64,000 nt of DNA, from positions 930,001-994,000 of the forward strand of contig JASGKF010000002.1 of the NCBI GenBank assembly GCA_047600765.1. The letters are read 5' to 3'. The notes under the pieces were generated by a model. That model saw only the letters and a list, made by a program, of their open reading frames with translations, was not told where the DNA came from and ran no database searches. Positions 37,214 through 46,041 of this stretch are shown one piece after another. Each line of letters starts with the position of its first letter. Within the stretch, counting starts at the first letter, position 1. The position numbers and the translations under genes were made by a program. The DNA is from Viridibacterium sp047600765. Its GTDB lineage: Bacteria; Pseudomonadota; Gammaproteobacteria; Burkholderiales; Rhodocyclaceae.

Positions 37214-40021
37214 GCGCGACTCCGTGCTTCGCCTGCACCGTGCAGGTTGTCATCGCAGCGGCCACACAGCTCGGGGTGTGCCGCATTGCGGCCCACATCC
37301 TTGCGGTAATGCCAGCAGCGCGCGCACTTGGTGTAAGTGCTCGGCGTGACGCTGATGCCTTCGTCGGCGGCTTCCGTCACCGTTGCCTTCGATGTGATGA
37401 AGACGAAGCGCAGATCGTCGCCGAGCGAAGTCAGCGCGCGGTACTTCTCGCCGTTGGCACGCACTTCGACTTCGGCCTGCAGCGAGGAGCCGACCTTGCC
37501 TTCTGTACGCACGGCTTCGATCTGCTTCGCGACTTCGGCACGCGTGGCGCGGATGGCGTCCCAGCGCGCAGCTTCTGCGGCGTAGTCACTGATCGAGGTG
37601 CCCGCGAGTACGGCTGTCGCAGCAGCCTTGGGCTCTAGCCAGGAGGCGAGCATCACGCTGTCACCTTCGGGATGCATCACCTGCCAGGCTTCCTCGGCCG
37701 TGAAGGACAGGATCGGCGCCATCAGTTTCACCAGCGTGTCGGTGATGTAGTACAGCACCGTCTGCGCCGAGCGACGTGCGACCGACTTCGTCGCACTCGT
37801 GTAGAGGCGATCCTTGAGGATGTCGAGGTAGAAGGCGCCGAGATCTTCGGAGCAGAAGACCTGCAGGCGTTGCACGATCTTGTGGAACTCGTAGGTCTCG
37901 TAGTCCTTCTGGCAGGCTTCGTTGAGTTGCGTCGTCAGCCACAGCGCGTAGCGGTCGATGTCGAAGCACTCTTCAGGCGCGACCTTGTCGGCGTCGAAAT
38001 CGAAGTCGGCCGTGTTGGCGAGCAGGAAGCGCAGCGTGTTGCGGATGCGGCGATAGCCTTCGACGACGCGGTCGAGGATTTCCTTGCTGATCGACACTTC
38101 GCCCGAGTAGTCCGTCGAGGCAGCCCACAGGCGCAGGATTTCGGAGCCCAGCTTGTCCGACACTTCCTGCGGCACGACGGTGTTGCCGAGTGACTTGCTC
38201 ATCTTGCGACCCTGGCCGTCGACGACGAAGCCGTGCGTCAGCAGCGCCTTGTAGGGCGCGCGGCCGTCGATGGTGCAGCCGGTGAGCAAGGACGAGTGGA
38301 ACCAGCCGCGGTGCTGGTCCGAGCCTTCGAGGTAGAGGTCGGCGGGGAAAGCGTGATCCGCAGCGTGTGAGCCGCGCATGACGTGGTCGTGCGTGGTGCC
38401 GGAGTCGAACCACACGTCCAGCGTGTCGCTGATCTTGTCGTACTGCGCAGCTTCCGCGCCCAGCACTTCGGCCGCATCGAGCGAGAACCAGGCTTCGATG
38501 CCGGCCTTCTCGACGCGTTGTGCGACGAGTTCCATCAGTTCCACGGTGCGCGGATGCAGCTCGCCCGTCTCCTTGTGCAGGAAGAAGGGGATAGGCACGC
38601 CCCAGTTGCGCTGACGCGAGATGCACCAGTCGGGGCGGTTGGCGAGCATGGCGTGCAGGCGCGGCTTGCCCCAGGCGGGGAAGAAGGCCGTGTCTTCGAC
38701 GGCCTGCAGCGCACGCTCACGCAGTGAGGTCGTGTTGTCGGGGCGCGTGTCCATGCCGACGAACCACTGCGCGGTGGCGCGGTAGATCAGCGGCGTTTTG
38801 TGGCGCCAGCAATGCATGTAGCTGTGCGAGATGCTCTCGTGTTTCAACAGTGCGCCGACTTCGCCAAGCTTTGCGACGATGTTCGGGTTGGCCTTCCAGA
38901 TGAACTGGCCGCCGAAGAATTCGAGGCTAGGCACGTAGAACGCCCGAGCCCTGCACGGGGTTGAGGATCTCGTCGAAGCCGCGACCGTTCGCACGCCAGA
39001 TGTTGAAGTCGTCCACGCCGTAGGCCGGTGCGCAGTGCACGATGCCCGTACCGGCATCGACGCCGACGTAATCGGCGAGATAGACAGGCGAGCGACGGTC
39101 GTAGAAGGGATGCTTGAACTCGATGCTGGCGAGGCGCGCGCCTTCGGCCTTGCCGATGACTTCGCCCTGCAGGCCGTAGCGCTTGAGGCAAGCTTCAACG
39201 AGGTCAGCCGCCAGTACCAGCAGCTTGTCGCCGACATCGACGAGCGCGTACTGCAACTCCGGATGGATGTTCAGCGCCTGGTTGGCGGGGATGGTCCAGG
39301 GGGTCGTTGTCCAGATCACTGCATACGCAGGCTTGGGCAGCGTGTCGAGGTGGAAGGCGACGGCCAGTTGTTCGGTTTGCGCGCAGGCAAACGCGACGTC
39401 GATGGCGTCCGACTTCTTGTCCTCGTACTCGACCTCGGCTTCGGCAAGCGCGGAGCCGCAGTCGAAGCACCAGTTCACGGGCTTGAGGCCCTTGAACACC
39501 CAGCCGTTCTTGACCATCTTGGCAAGCGAGCGGATCTCGCCGGCTTCGTTGCCGAAGTCCATGGTGCGATACGGACGCTGCCAGTCACCGAGCACGCCGA
39601 GGCGGATGAAGTCCTTGCGCTGACCGTCGATCTGTTCGGCGGCGTAGGCACGGCACCGCTCGCGGACCTTGTCGCCGGGCAGGTTCTTGCCGTGCGTGAC
39701 TTCGACCTTGTGCTCGATCGGCAGACCGTGGCAGTCCCAGCCCGGCACGTAGGGCGCGTCGAAACCGGCCAGCGTCTTCGAGCGGACGATGATGTCCTTG
39801 AGGATCTTGTTCAGCGCATGGCCGATGTGGATGTTGCCGTTGGCATACGGCGGGCCGTCGTGCAGGATGAACTGCGGGCGGCCTTTGGATGCCTTGCGGA
39901 TCTTTTCGTAAAGCTTCTTCTGTTGCCACTGCTGAACCCAGCCGGGTTCGCGCTTGGGCAGGTCACCGCGCATCGGGAACGCGGTATCGGGCATGTTCAG
40001 GGTCTGTTTGTAGTCAGCCAT
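37210..40021 (-). CDS. ileS: Isoleucyl-tRNA synthetase, with a one-base frameshift
   Basis: The enzyme charges tRNA-Ile. The N-terminal part is read from 40021 and shows DGPPYANGNIHIGHALNKIL (HIGH motif). The frame breaks near 38940 after ILNPVQGSG and continues in the neighbouring frame from YVPSLEFFGGQFIWKANP to the end, with the KMSKS loop (GRKMSKSLGNTV), the anticodon-binding region and a C-terminal zinc site (CARCWHYRKDVG and CGRC). Taking out one A from GTAGAACG at 38935-38942 gives a normal protein of 936 residues. Both halves are well conserved, with no other damage. As the gene is essential and no second copy is visible here, a sequence error or very recent mutation is most likely. 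It lies 20 bp after ribF. Confidence 0.93.
38935..38942 (-). other. Single-base frame break in ileS
   Basis: The coding strand reads GGC GTT CTA CGT GCC TAG, ending the N-terminal frame. GGC GTC TAC GTG CCT AGC restores the known family sequence, so one T (A on the plus strand) is extra. The 8-mer GTAGAACG is the same as at the adhesin frame break (1142-1149). Confidence 0.88.
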
Positions 40022-40041
40022 GGTGTTCTCGGGTCAATCTT

Positions 40042-40977
40042 TCAGAATGTCTGTTCGCTGGCGAAGTATCTGCGGACCTGATTACAGTCATCGTTGATGG
40101 CTGCTTTCAGAGCGTCCAGCGAGTCGTACTTCGCTTCGTCGCGGATCTTGCGCCAGAAGCGCACGGAGAGCCGCTGGTGATAGAGGTCGCCGTCGAAGTC
40201 GAGCACGAAGACTTCGAGTCGCAGCGCCAGCCTGTCACCGATCGTGGGCCTGACCCCAATACTGCATGCGCCAGGGGCATGGCGCAGGGGTCCTCCATCG
40301 ACAGTGACCGCGAAGATGCCGGAAAGTGGCATCGTGGTCTGGCGTAGCTGGATGTTGGCGGTCGGGAAGCCGATCGTGCGGCCGATCTTGTCGCCGTGCA
40401 TGACGCGGCCGACCACTTCGAACGGCGCGCCGAGCAGCATGTTGGCGTGGACCATGTCGCCGGTCAGCATGGCTTCGCGCACGGCGGAGCTGGAGACGCG
40501 TTCGCCGGCGAAATCCACGGTGTCGAGCGATTCGACCTCGAAGCCGAACTCGCGGCCCGCCTGTTGCAACATGGCGAAGTCGCCCTCGCGCCCCTTGCCG
40601 AAGCGGAAGTCATCACCAATCATCAGGTGGCGTACGCGCAGGCCCTGGACGAGGATCTTCTCGATGAACTCGCGTGCGGTCAGCGCGGCGAAGCGTGCAT
40701 TGAAGGCCTGGACATGAACACGGTCAACGTCCTGCTTGGCCAGCAGGTCGAGCTTGCGGCGCAGGCTGGTAAGGCGGGGTGGGGCGTCGTTGGGCGCGAA
40801 GAATTCGCGCGGCAGCGGTTCGAAGGTCATGACCGTCGCGGGCAGGCCGAGCATGGCCGCGCGCAGGCGCAGCCTTGCGAGCAAAGCCTGGTGGCCGAGG
40901 TGCACGCCATCGAAGTTGCCGATGGTCAGCACACAGGGCTGGTCGCTGAAGCGGGGGATGCCCCTGAAAACCTGCAT
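40042..40977 (-). CDS. ribF: Bifunctional riboflavin kinase / FAD synthetase
   Basis: This 311-residue enzyme turns riboflavin into FMN and then FAD. The N-terminal adenylyltransferase domain shows the nucleotidyl-transferase motif IGNFDGVHLGHQALL (about 17-31) and MIGDDFRFGKGREGD. The C-terminal kinase domain shows GRVMHGDKIGRTIGFPTANI and the conserved end RDEAKYDSLDALKAAI. Length and domain order are normal. It starts the operon ribF-ileS-lspA-fkpB, as in most betaproteobacteria. Confidence 0.96.
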   Translation of the reverse strand: MQVFRGIPRFSDQPCVLTIGNFDGVHLGHQALLARLRLRAAMLGLPATVMTFEPLPREFFAPNDAPPRLTSLRRKLDLLAKQDVDRVHVQAFNARFAALTAREFIEKILVQGLRVRHLMIGDDFRFGKGREGDFAMLQQAGREFGFEVESLDTVDFAGERVSSSAVREAMLTGDMVHANMLLGAPFEVVGRVMHGDKIGRTIGFPTANIQLRQTTMPLSGIFAVTVDGGPLRHAPGACSIGVRPTIGDRLALRLEVFVLDFDGDLYHQRLSVRFWRKIRDEAKYDSLDALKAAINDDCNQVRRYFASEQTF

Positions 40978-41047
40978 AACTGCCTGAGAAAAAAGGGCGA
41001 ATTATAGCAGGACAGGCCCGCTGGCCGGCCACGAGCGGGGCGGGCGG

Positions 41048-42178
41048 TCAGGGCGGCTGGGGGCTGCGGGGATGGCTGTTCTGCGTGGTGCGGGCTTCGA
41101 TGAGGGCGCTTTGCGCTTCGATCAGATGCTGCTCTGCCTGCTGCAACAGGTCGTTGCGGCCGCTGCGCAAGCCTTCCGCCAGCAACTGCAGGCCCTGCAG
41201 GCGCAGGCTGGTGTAGCGCAGCAGGGCGCGGTGGCGTTCGCGATCCACGTCATTCACCTCTTCGCTGCCGAGGCGTTCGATCTGTTGCTGCCAGGCCGGG
41301 ATTACACGCGTCTCCAGCAGCTCGGCGGCGTCGCCGGGCATCAGCTGGCGTTGCCTGAGGCCTTGCAGCACGGCCTGCAGCTGCTGGTTCAGCACCGCGT
41401 CGTGCAGGGCGAGGCCCTGGGTGATTTCGGCGAATTCGATCTTGCGTTGCCAGGTGATGGCCGTCTTCGGCGCGCGCACCCAGAGGAAGGCCGCGCAGCA
41501 CAGCAGGGCCAGCGTGCCGAGCCAGAAGCGCTTCTGCCGCCAGGGCGAGCGAGCGGTGCCGACGATGGGGCGTTGCACGCTGAAAGCCATCAGCACGCCG
41601 GCGAGCAGGCCGCCGACGTGTGCGGCATTGTCGATGCCTTCTACCGTGAAGCCCGCGAACAGCGAATAGCCCATGAAGAGGATCAGGGTGCTGCGCATCG
41701 GGTTGAAGAGACTGCGCGGCATGCCCTGGCGGTTCTGCAGCAGCCACACGAGCAGGGCGCCGTAGAGGCCGAAGATGGCGCCCGATGCGCCCACGCTGAG
41801 GGTTTGCGCTTTCCACCAGATGCTGGCCAGGCTGCCCAGCAGCCCGCAGCCCAGGTAGAGCAGCAGCATGCCGCGGCGGCCGTAGATGCGTTCGATGAAC
41901 AGACCGGCCTGCCACAGCGACAGCATGTTGAGGCCGATGTGCAGCAGGTTGCCGTGCGCGAAGATGGCGGTCAGCAAGCGCCAGGTTTCGCCTGCCTGCA
42001 CCTTGAGACCCGAGACAGCGCCGAACTGCACCAGTACCTGCGAAGGCAGGTTCCAGACCCAGCCGGCTTTCCATTGCTCCAGCACGAAGACCAGCACACA
42101 GCACCCAACGAGGAACTGTGTGAGGCGGATGTGGGGAACGCGCTTGCGCAGCGCGTCGAAGAACTCGTCTTCGGTCAA
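41048..42178 (-). CDS. Rhomboid-family intramembrane serine protease with C-terminal extension
   Basis: This is a 376-residue membrane protein. The rhomboid core (about 20-215) has HGNLLHIGLNMLSL, the catalytic Ser in GASGAIFGLYG and the catalytic His in NAAHVGGLLAG, so a serine-histidine dyad is intact. A further membrane segment (about 228-248) is followed by a long, probably cytoplasmic or periplasmic helical tail (about 255-376, Gln- and Arg-rich) with no known domain that I can name. Substrate unknown. It is a single gene upstream of ribF on the same strand, 70 bp away. Confidence 0.9.
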   Translation of the reverse strand: MTEDEFFDALRKRVPHIRLTQFLVGCCVLVFVLEQWKAGWVWNLPSQVLVQFGAVSGLKVQAGETWRLLTAIFAHGNLLHIGLNMLSLWQAGLFIERIYGRRGMLLLYLGCGLLGSLASIWWKAQTLSVGASGAIFGLYGALLVWLLQNRQGMPRSLFNPMRSTLILFMGYSLFAGFTVEGIDNAAHVGGLLAGVLMAFSVQRPIVGTARSPWRQKRFWLGTLALLCCAAFLWVRAPKTAITWQRKIEFAEITQGLALHDAVLNQQLQAVLQGLRQRQLMPGDAAELLETRVIPAWQQQIERLGSEEVNDVDRERHRALLRYTSLRLQGLQLLAEGLRSGRNDLLQQAEQHLIEAQSALIEARTTQNSHPRSPQPP

Positions 42179-42198
42179 GGCGGCAGAGGCCGATGGCC

Positions 42199-42555
42199 TC
42201 AGTGTTTGCGTGCGTCGAGCACGGCTTGCGATTTGACCTTCTGGCGCTCGGTGTCGGCTGCGCGGATGGCGGTTTTCTGCTCGTCGCTGAGGGGCTTGCC
42301 GGTCGTCAGCTCAAGGCTGGCGATCACGCGTTCAGCCGGGTCGGTGATGCGGCGCGGGGCAGGGCGGGCGTTGTCAACGACGGAGCGTCTGACGTCAACG
42401 ATGTCGGCAACCGTCTTGACGAAGGCTTCGTCAGCCTTGCGCATCTGCGTGTTGAGCCAGGCCGTCTGGGCGGGCGTCAGCTGGACGGGCTGCTGCGCAT
42501 AGAGCGGGGGCAGGGCAGATAGGGTAATCAGGATGGCAGCGATTAGCGCGCGCAT
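42199..42555 (-). CDS. Small exported protein of unknown function
   Basis: This 118-residue protein is read from the ATG at 42555, where a signal peptide begins (MRALIAAILITLSALPPLYA, then QQPVQL). The mature part is helical and charged, ending KVKSQAVLDARKH. An open frame extends upstream but has no signal-like features. It is 20 bp upstream of the rhomboid gene on the same strand, so the two may form an operon. Function unknown. Confidence 0.68.
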   Translation of the reverse strand: MRALIAAILITLSALPPLYAQQPVQLTPAQTAWLNTQMRKADEAFVKTVADIVDVRRSVVDNARPAPRRITDPAERVIASLELTTGKPLSDEQKTAIRAADTERQKVKSQAVLDARKH

Positions 42556-42620
42556 CGGGGACTCCGTGGAGATCTCGGGGGACTTCAGGCTTTGACGATC
42601 ATACAGGCAGCGTGTTGAGG

Positions 42621-43073
42621 CTAATCGATTCGCCACTTGAACTGCAACACGACCGCGCCATCGACATAAGGTTTCACGGTGGGCACCACATAGGCCTGCA
42701 CGCCGAAGCGCTGGATGCGCCATTCCGCGAAGGGCATCACCAGCGGCACGACGGCGGCGTGGTGATAACCGGTTGACAGGCCAGCCGTGACGCCGATGCG
42801 CACGCCGTCAGCCGGTTTCCACAGAGCGTAGTTCGCCGTGCCGAAGAAGGCTGCGCGGCGCAGGCTGTTCTTGAACACGCCGACGCTCCACGACAGGTTT
42901 TCGTCGTAGTCACGTTCGTAACCGATACCCGGGTTCACTTCGTTGTGACCGAGGTCGCGCTCGAAGTGGTACGAGAAGCCGCCGAAAGTCAGCTGCTGCG
43001 CAGCTTGCAGCGGAGTGAGGACGAGCGCCAGACAGCAGGCCAGCAGGAGACGGATCGCTTGAGGATTCGACAT
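42621..43073 (-). CDS. Small outer-membrane beta-barrel-like protein (PagP-like appearance)
   Basis: This 150-residue exported protein has a signal peptide (1-24, ending LQA). The mature part is made of alternating polar/aromatic strands typical of small outer-membrane barrels (GGFSYHFERD, GIGYERDYDENLSWSVGVFKNS, FFGTANYALW, GVTAGLSTGYHHAAVVPLVM) and ends in a strand VVLQFKWRID. The middle segment recalls PagP, the lipid A palmitoyltransferase, but I cannot confirm its catalytic residues. Outer-membrane location is likely; enzyme activity is open. Confidence 0.6.
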   Translation of the reverse strand: MSNPQAIRLLLACCLALVLTPLQAAQQLTFGGFSYHFERDLGHNEVNPGIGYERDYDENLSWSVGVFKNSLRRAAFFGTANYALWKPADGVRIGVTAGLSTGYHHAAVVPLVMPFAEWRIQRFGVQAYVVPTVKPYVDGAVVLQFKWRID

Positions 43074-43185
43074 GGTGCGCGGAGGTGTTCCGAGAGCGGG
43101 ACGAGGCCCGGAGCGCGCATTGTACTGGTTGCCCCAGCCACCACGGACGCCGCGCGGCTAGGGGTTTCCGGCGGTATTTCCGGCT

Positions 43186-44022
43186 TTAGCGCATCCAGCG
43201 GGTGCGGCGCAGGCACATGAACAGCAGCAGTCCGCCGGCGGCCAGCAAGGGCGACGCGGGTTCGGGCACGGGGCTGACGTCGGCCCAGGTCGTGCCGATG
43301 CGCAGGCGGTCGATCAGCACCGTGTCGCCGGCATCGAGGTTGGCGCTGCGAAAACCCAGCCACTGCAGTGACGAGAGCCCGGAGTTGCCGCTGAAGCTGG
43401 CATCGGCCGTGCCGGGAGCGGCGGCGTCCGGGTTGAACCAGAGGTCGAAGCGGTCGTAGTTGCCGCTGCCAGACTTGCTCAGGCGACCCACCAGCGTAAA
43501 GGTCTGGCCCACCGTCACATTGCTGTCGGCTACGAAGCTGCCTGCCGAGCCACGTGTGCGCACGAATACATCGTTGCTGCCGCTGCCATCGGCCTTGATG
43601 CCCAGCTGCGGCGTGTTGGTGTGCGCGCCGGTCGTCACGTTGTCGAACCACAGCGAGACGAAATCGTTGTTGCTCAGCGCGCCGCTGGCCAGCTGCATCT
43701 CGAAGGAGACAAAGACTTCGCTGCCTGCGTACGCCGTCGCCAACGAGCGATAGGCCGCACTGTTGTTGTTGCCGCTGATGGCCAGTGCGCGATTGCCGGA
43801 CAGATCGACCAGCGGATCGACGACCGAGGCGTTGGCCGCGGCCACCCAGCTGCCGGCCCAGCCGCTACCGCCGTTCTGGCCCGACAGCGCGCCCGTGGCG
43901 TAGTTGAATTCTTCCTGCGCCAGCAAGGCGGCCATGGCCGGTTGCAGGCTGGCTGCCAGAACGACGCCAAGGCCAAGCAGGGCGCGGTAGCTGGTGCGAC
44001 TGAAATTCCCGAGTGCAAACAT
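43186..44022 (-). CDS. PEP-CTERM sorted exported protein
   Basis: This 278-residue protein has a signal peptide (about 1-31, ending AMA), a mature domain of about 215 residues rich in Ser, Gly and Asn with beta character (EEFNYATGALSGQNGGSGW, laminin-G/LamG-like look), and a C-terminal sorting signal: VPEPAS, a hydrophobic segment LLAAGGLLLFMCL and RRTRWMR. Such signals are recognised by an exosortase (EpsH/XrtA), which is not in this window. A ribosome site (AGGAGCTATCACC) precedes the ATG. The protein probably ends up at the surface or in the exopolysaccharide matrix. It is divergent from the ParA gene. Confidence 0.88.
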   Translation of the reverse strand: MFALGNFSRTSYRALLGLGVVLAASLQPAMAALLAQEEFNYATGALSGQNGGSGWAGSWVAAANASVVDPLVDLSGNRALAISGNNNSAAYRSLATAYAGSEVFVSFEMQLASGALSNNDFVSLWFDNVTTGAHTNTPQLGIKADGSGSNDVFVRTRGSAGSFVADSNVTVGQTFTLVGRLSKSGSGNYDRFDLWFNPDAAAPGTADASFSGNSGLSSLQWLGFRSANLDAGDTVLIDRLRIGTTWADVSPVPEPASPLLAAGGLLLFMCLRRTRWMR

Positions 44023-44244
44023 GGTGATAGCTCCTGATCGAGCATGTCGATGTGCGCACTGTAGGGGCCGACAATTTGCGCGGCGTGGAACTATTTAACG
44101 AACTCGATAAAAGTAACAAAAATAACAATTTCACAAGAGCAGGCAGGTCGCGGGATGCAATGCAACACGCGCCATGGCGCGCCAGACGCGGAGGTGTCGT
44201 GATTTTTGGCACAATGCAGCAAAGCCACGAACGGGAGTCATGCC

Positions 44245-45012
44245 ATGAAGCGCGTCGTGTTCAACCAGAAGGGGGGCGTCGGCAAATCGACCATCGCCTG
44301 TAACCTTGCGGCGATAGCCGCTTCACAGGGCAAGCGCACACTGCTTGTCGATCTCGACCCACAGGGCAACTCCACCCATTACCTGCTGGGCCATGCCGCG
44401 CCCGAGGGCAGCAACACGGTGGCTGAACTGCTCGAGCAGACGCTCTCGGTGCGTTTCGAACATCAACCTGCGCGTGACTACGTGCTGGCCACGCCCTGGA
44501 GCGGGCTCTCGCTGATGGCCTCGTCACCGCGGCTCGAAGAGCTCATGGGCAAGCTCGAATCGCGCTACAAGATCTTCAAGTTGCGCGAAGCGCTCGAAGA
44601 ACTGAGCGAGGATTTCGACTACGTCTACGTCGATACGCCGCCCGCGCTCAACTTCTACACGCGCTCGGCCCTCATCGCCGCCGATAGCTGCCTGATCCCC
44701 TTCGACTGCGACGACTTCTCGCGCCGCGCACTCTACGCGTTGCTGGAAAACGTCGAAGAGATCCGCGCCGACCATAACGACAACCTGCATGTCGAAGGCA
44801 TCGTCGTGAACCAGTTCCAGCCGCGCGCCAGCCTGCCGCAGCGCATCGTGCAGGAACTCAAGGACGAAGGCCTGCCCATCCTCGACAGCTACCTCTCCGC
44901 ATCCGTGCGCATCCGCGAATCGCACCAGCAATCGCGGCCCATGATCCACCTCGATGCCAAGCACAAGCTGACGCAGGAGTACGTGGCACTGCATGCGTCG
45001 CTGAACGGCTGA
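44245..45012 (+). CDS. ParA-family ATPase (orphan, no ParB)
   Basis: This 255-residue protein is read from the ATG at 44245 (GGGAG upstream). It has the deviant Walker A motif NQKGGVGKSTIACNLA at the N-terminus, LLVDLDPQGNSTHYLL, and the Walker B-like segment YVYVDTPPALNFYT. It ends with a dimer-type helix. No parB gene or parS-like site was noticed nearby, so this is not the chromosome-partition ParA. Orphan relatives position cellular cargo such as chemoreceptors, secretion machines or plasmids. Cargo unknown. It is alone on the plus strand. Confidence 0.88.
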   Translation: MKRVVFNQKGGVGKSTIACNLAAIAASQGKRTLLVDLDPQGNSTHYLLGHAAPEGSNTVAELLEQTLSVRFEHQPARDYVLATPWSGLSLMASSPRLEELMGKLESRYKIFKLREALEELSEDFDYVYVDTPPALNFYTRSALIAADSCLIPFDCDDFSRRALYALLENVEEIRADHNDNLHVEGIVVNQFQPRASLPQRIVQELKDEGLPILDSYLSASVRIRESHQQSRPMIHLDAKHKLTQEYVALHASLNG

Positions 45013-45089
45013 AGTGCCCTCCTTGTCATCGGGAATGCGGGATGAATCTGGCAGAATGCCTGCACTACAAGATGACAGATGGAGAAAAA

Positions 45090-45965
45090 ATGACTGTGCG
45101 GAAACTGTTATGCACCCTGCTGATGGCGCTATCGATGACGACAGCGTTTGCACAGGAGAAGCTGTCCTACACCTTTGAAGAGGCTCTCGAACTGCCGGGC
45201 GTGAAGCGTTTGCGTTTGCAGGAGCCCGGCATAAAGCTCTATTTCGGCACGGTGCTTCCATCTGAAGTGGCCGAGATTACGCGGCCAGACAATTTTTCGG
45301 ATCGTTCCATACGGTTGTATGAAGGTTGCGAACTGGTGATCGTCGATATTTTCTCGCGCCTCTACAAAGAAGCGCGACAGCAAGGTTTCGATGCCATTGC
45401 GAAAATCCGTCCGCTGCGCAATGACAAGCCGGATGATGCAGCGACAGTAATCGTCTGTGACAGGGGGCGTGCAGCGACTACGCTGACCTTGAGTGCGACA
45501 TTCGCGATGACGCCTGAAGCCTCACGTACAAATGCCGTGCGTCAGAGTCAGCCGCAACGGCGAACCGAGATGTCAAACGCCATGCGCCTGCCCATGGCTG
45601 AGGTCGTTGCTCAGCCGGAGATCCAGCAACTGATCGCCAGACACGGTGTCGTGCTGCATGTGGGCTTGAGCAAGACTCCAACCTATTTCGAGCGTATGGG
45701 ACCGGAAAACTTTGAGGAGTCAGTCAGGGTTGATGCAGATGGCCCTGAAGTGGCCTGTCGCAAAGCTGCAACCATTGCTTTGCGTGACATGATCAATGAG
45801 GCCGTGGGGGAGAAGTTCTTCCAACTGGTTCGTCTCGGCAGCTATCTGAAAGATCAGCCTGCGCCGTCTGATTCGGAATACGAGTGCGCGATTGAACGTG
45901 GGCGCATCAGCACGTCAGCTGCGGTTGTGCTGCGGTCCCTGTTCACCAATCCTCCCAGACCTTGA
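45090..45965 (+). CDS. Exported protein with two copies of an unrecognised domain
   Basis: This 291-residue protein is read from the ATG at 45090 (GGAGA then A-rich spacer; signal peptide 1-20 ending AFA). The mature region seems to contain two related domains, about 45-130 and about 185-288. Both run from a short strand (LYFG / LHVG) through RPDNFSD-RSIRLYEG / GPENFEESVRVDADG, a long amphipathic helix (VDIFSRLYKEARQQGF / ATIALRDMINEAVGEKF), to a closing strand (CDRGRAATTLTLSATF / IERGRISTSAAVVLRSLF). I do not recognise the family. Base composition is less GC-rich than the neighbours. Confidence 0.68.
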   Translation: MTVRKLLCTLLMALSMTTAFAQEKLSYTFEEALELPGVKRLRLQEPGIKLYFGTVLPSEVAEITRPDNFSDRSIRLYEGCELVIVDIFSRLYKEARQQGFDAIAKIRPLRNDKPDDAATVIVCDRGRAATTLTLSATFAMTPEASRTNAVRQSQPQRRTEMSNAMRLPMAEVVAQPEIQQLIARHGVVLHVGLSKTPTYFERMGPENFEESVRVDADGPEVACRKAATIALRDMINEAVGEKFFQLVRLGSYLKDQPAPSDSEYECAIERGRISTSAAVVLRSLFTNPPRP

Positions 45966-46041
45966 TAGGGGGTGACGGGCAGCGCGATTCATGCGATTGC
46001 GAGATTGAACACCAGACGGTTTCATCCCAAGAGTACAAGTA

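Noticed and set aside
37210..39237. Separate 675-residue protein beginning MSATSCWYW at 39237
   Set aside because: Its first part, down to about 38945, is an out-of-frame reading of ileS. Only the part below the frame break is real, and it belongs to ileS.
44245..45012. Chromosome-partition locus (parAB) or replication origin
   Set aside because: The ParA-type gene has no parB neighbour, and I saw no parS or DnaA-box cluster.
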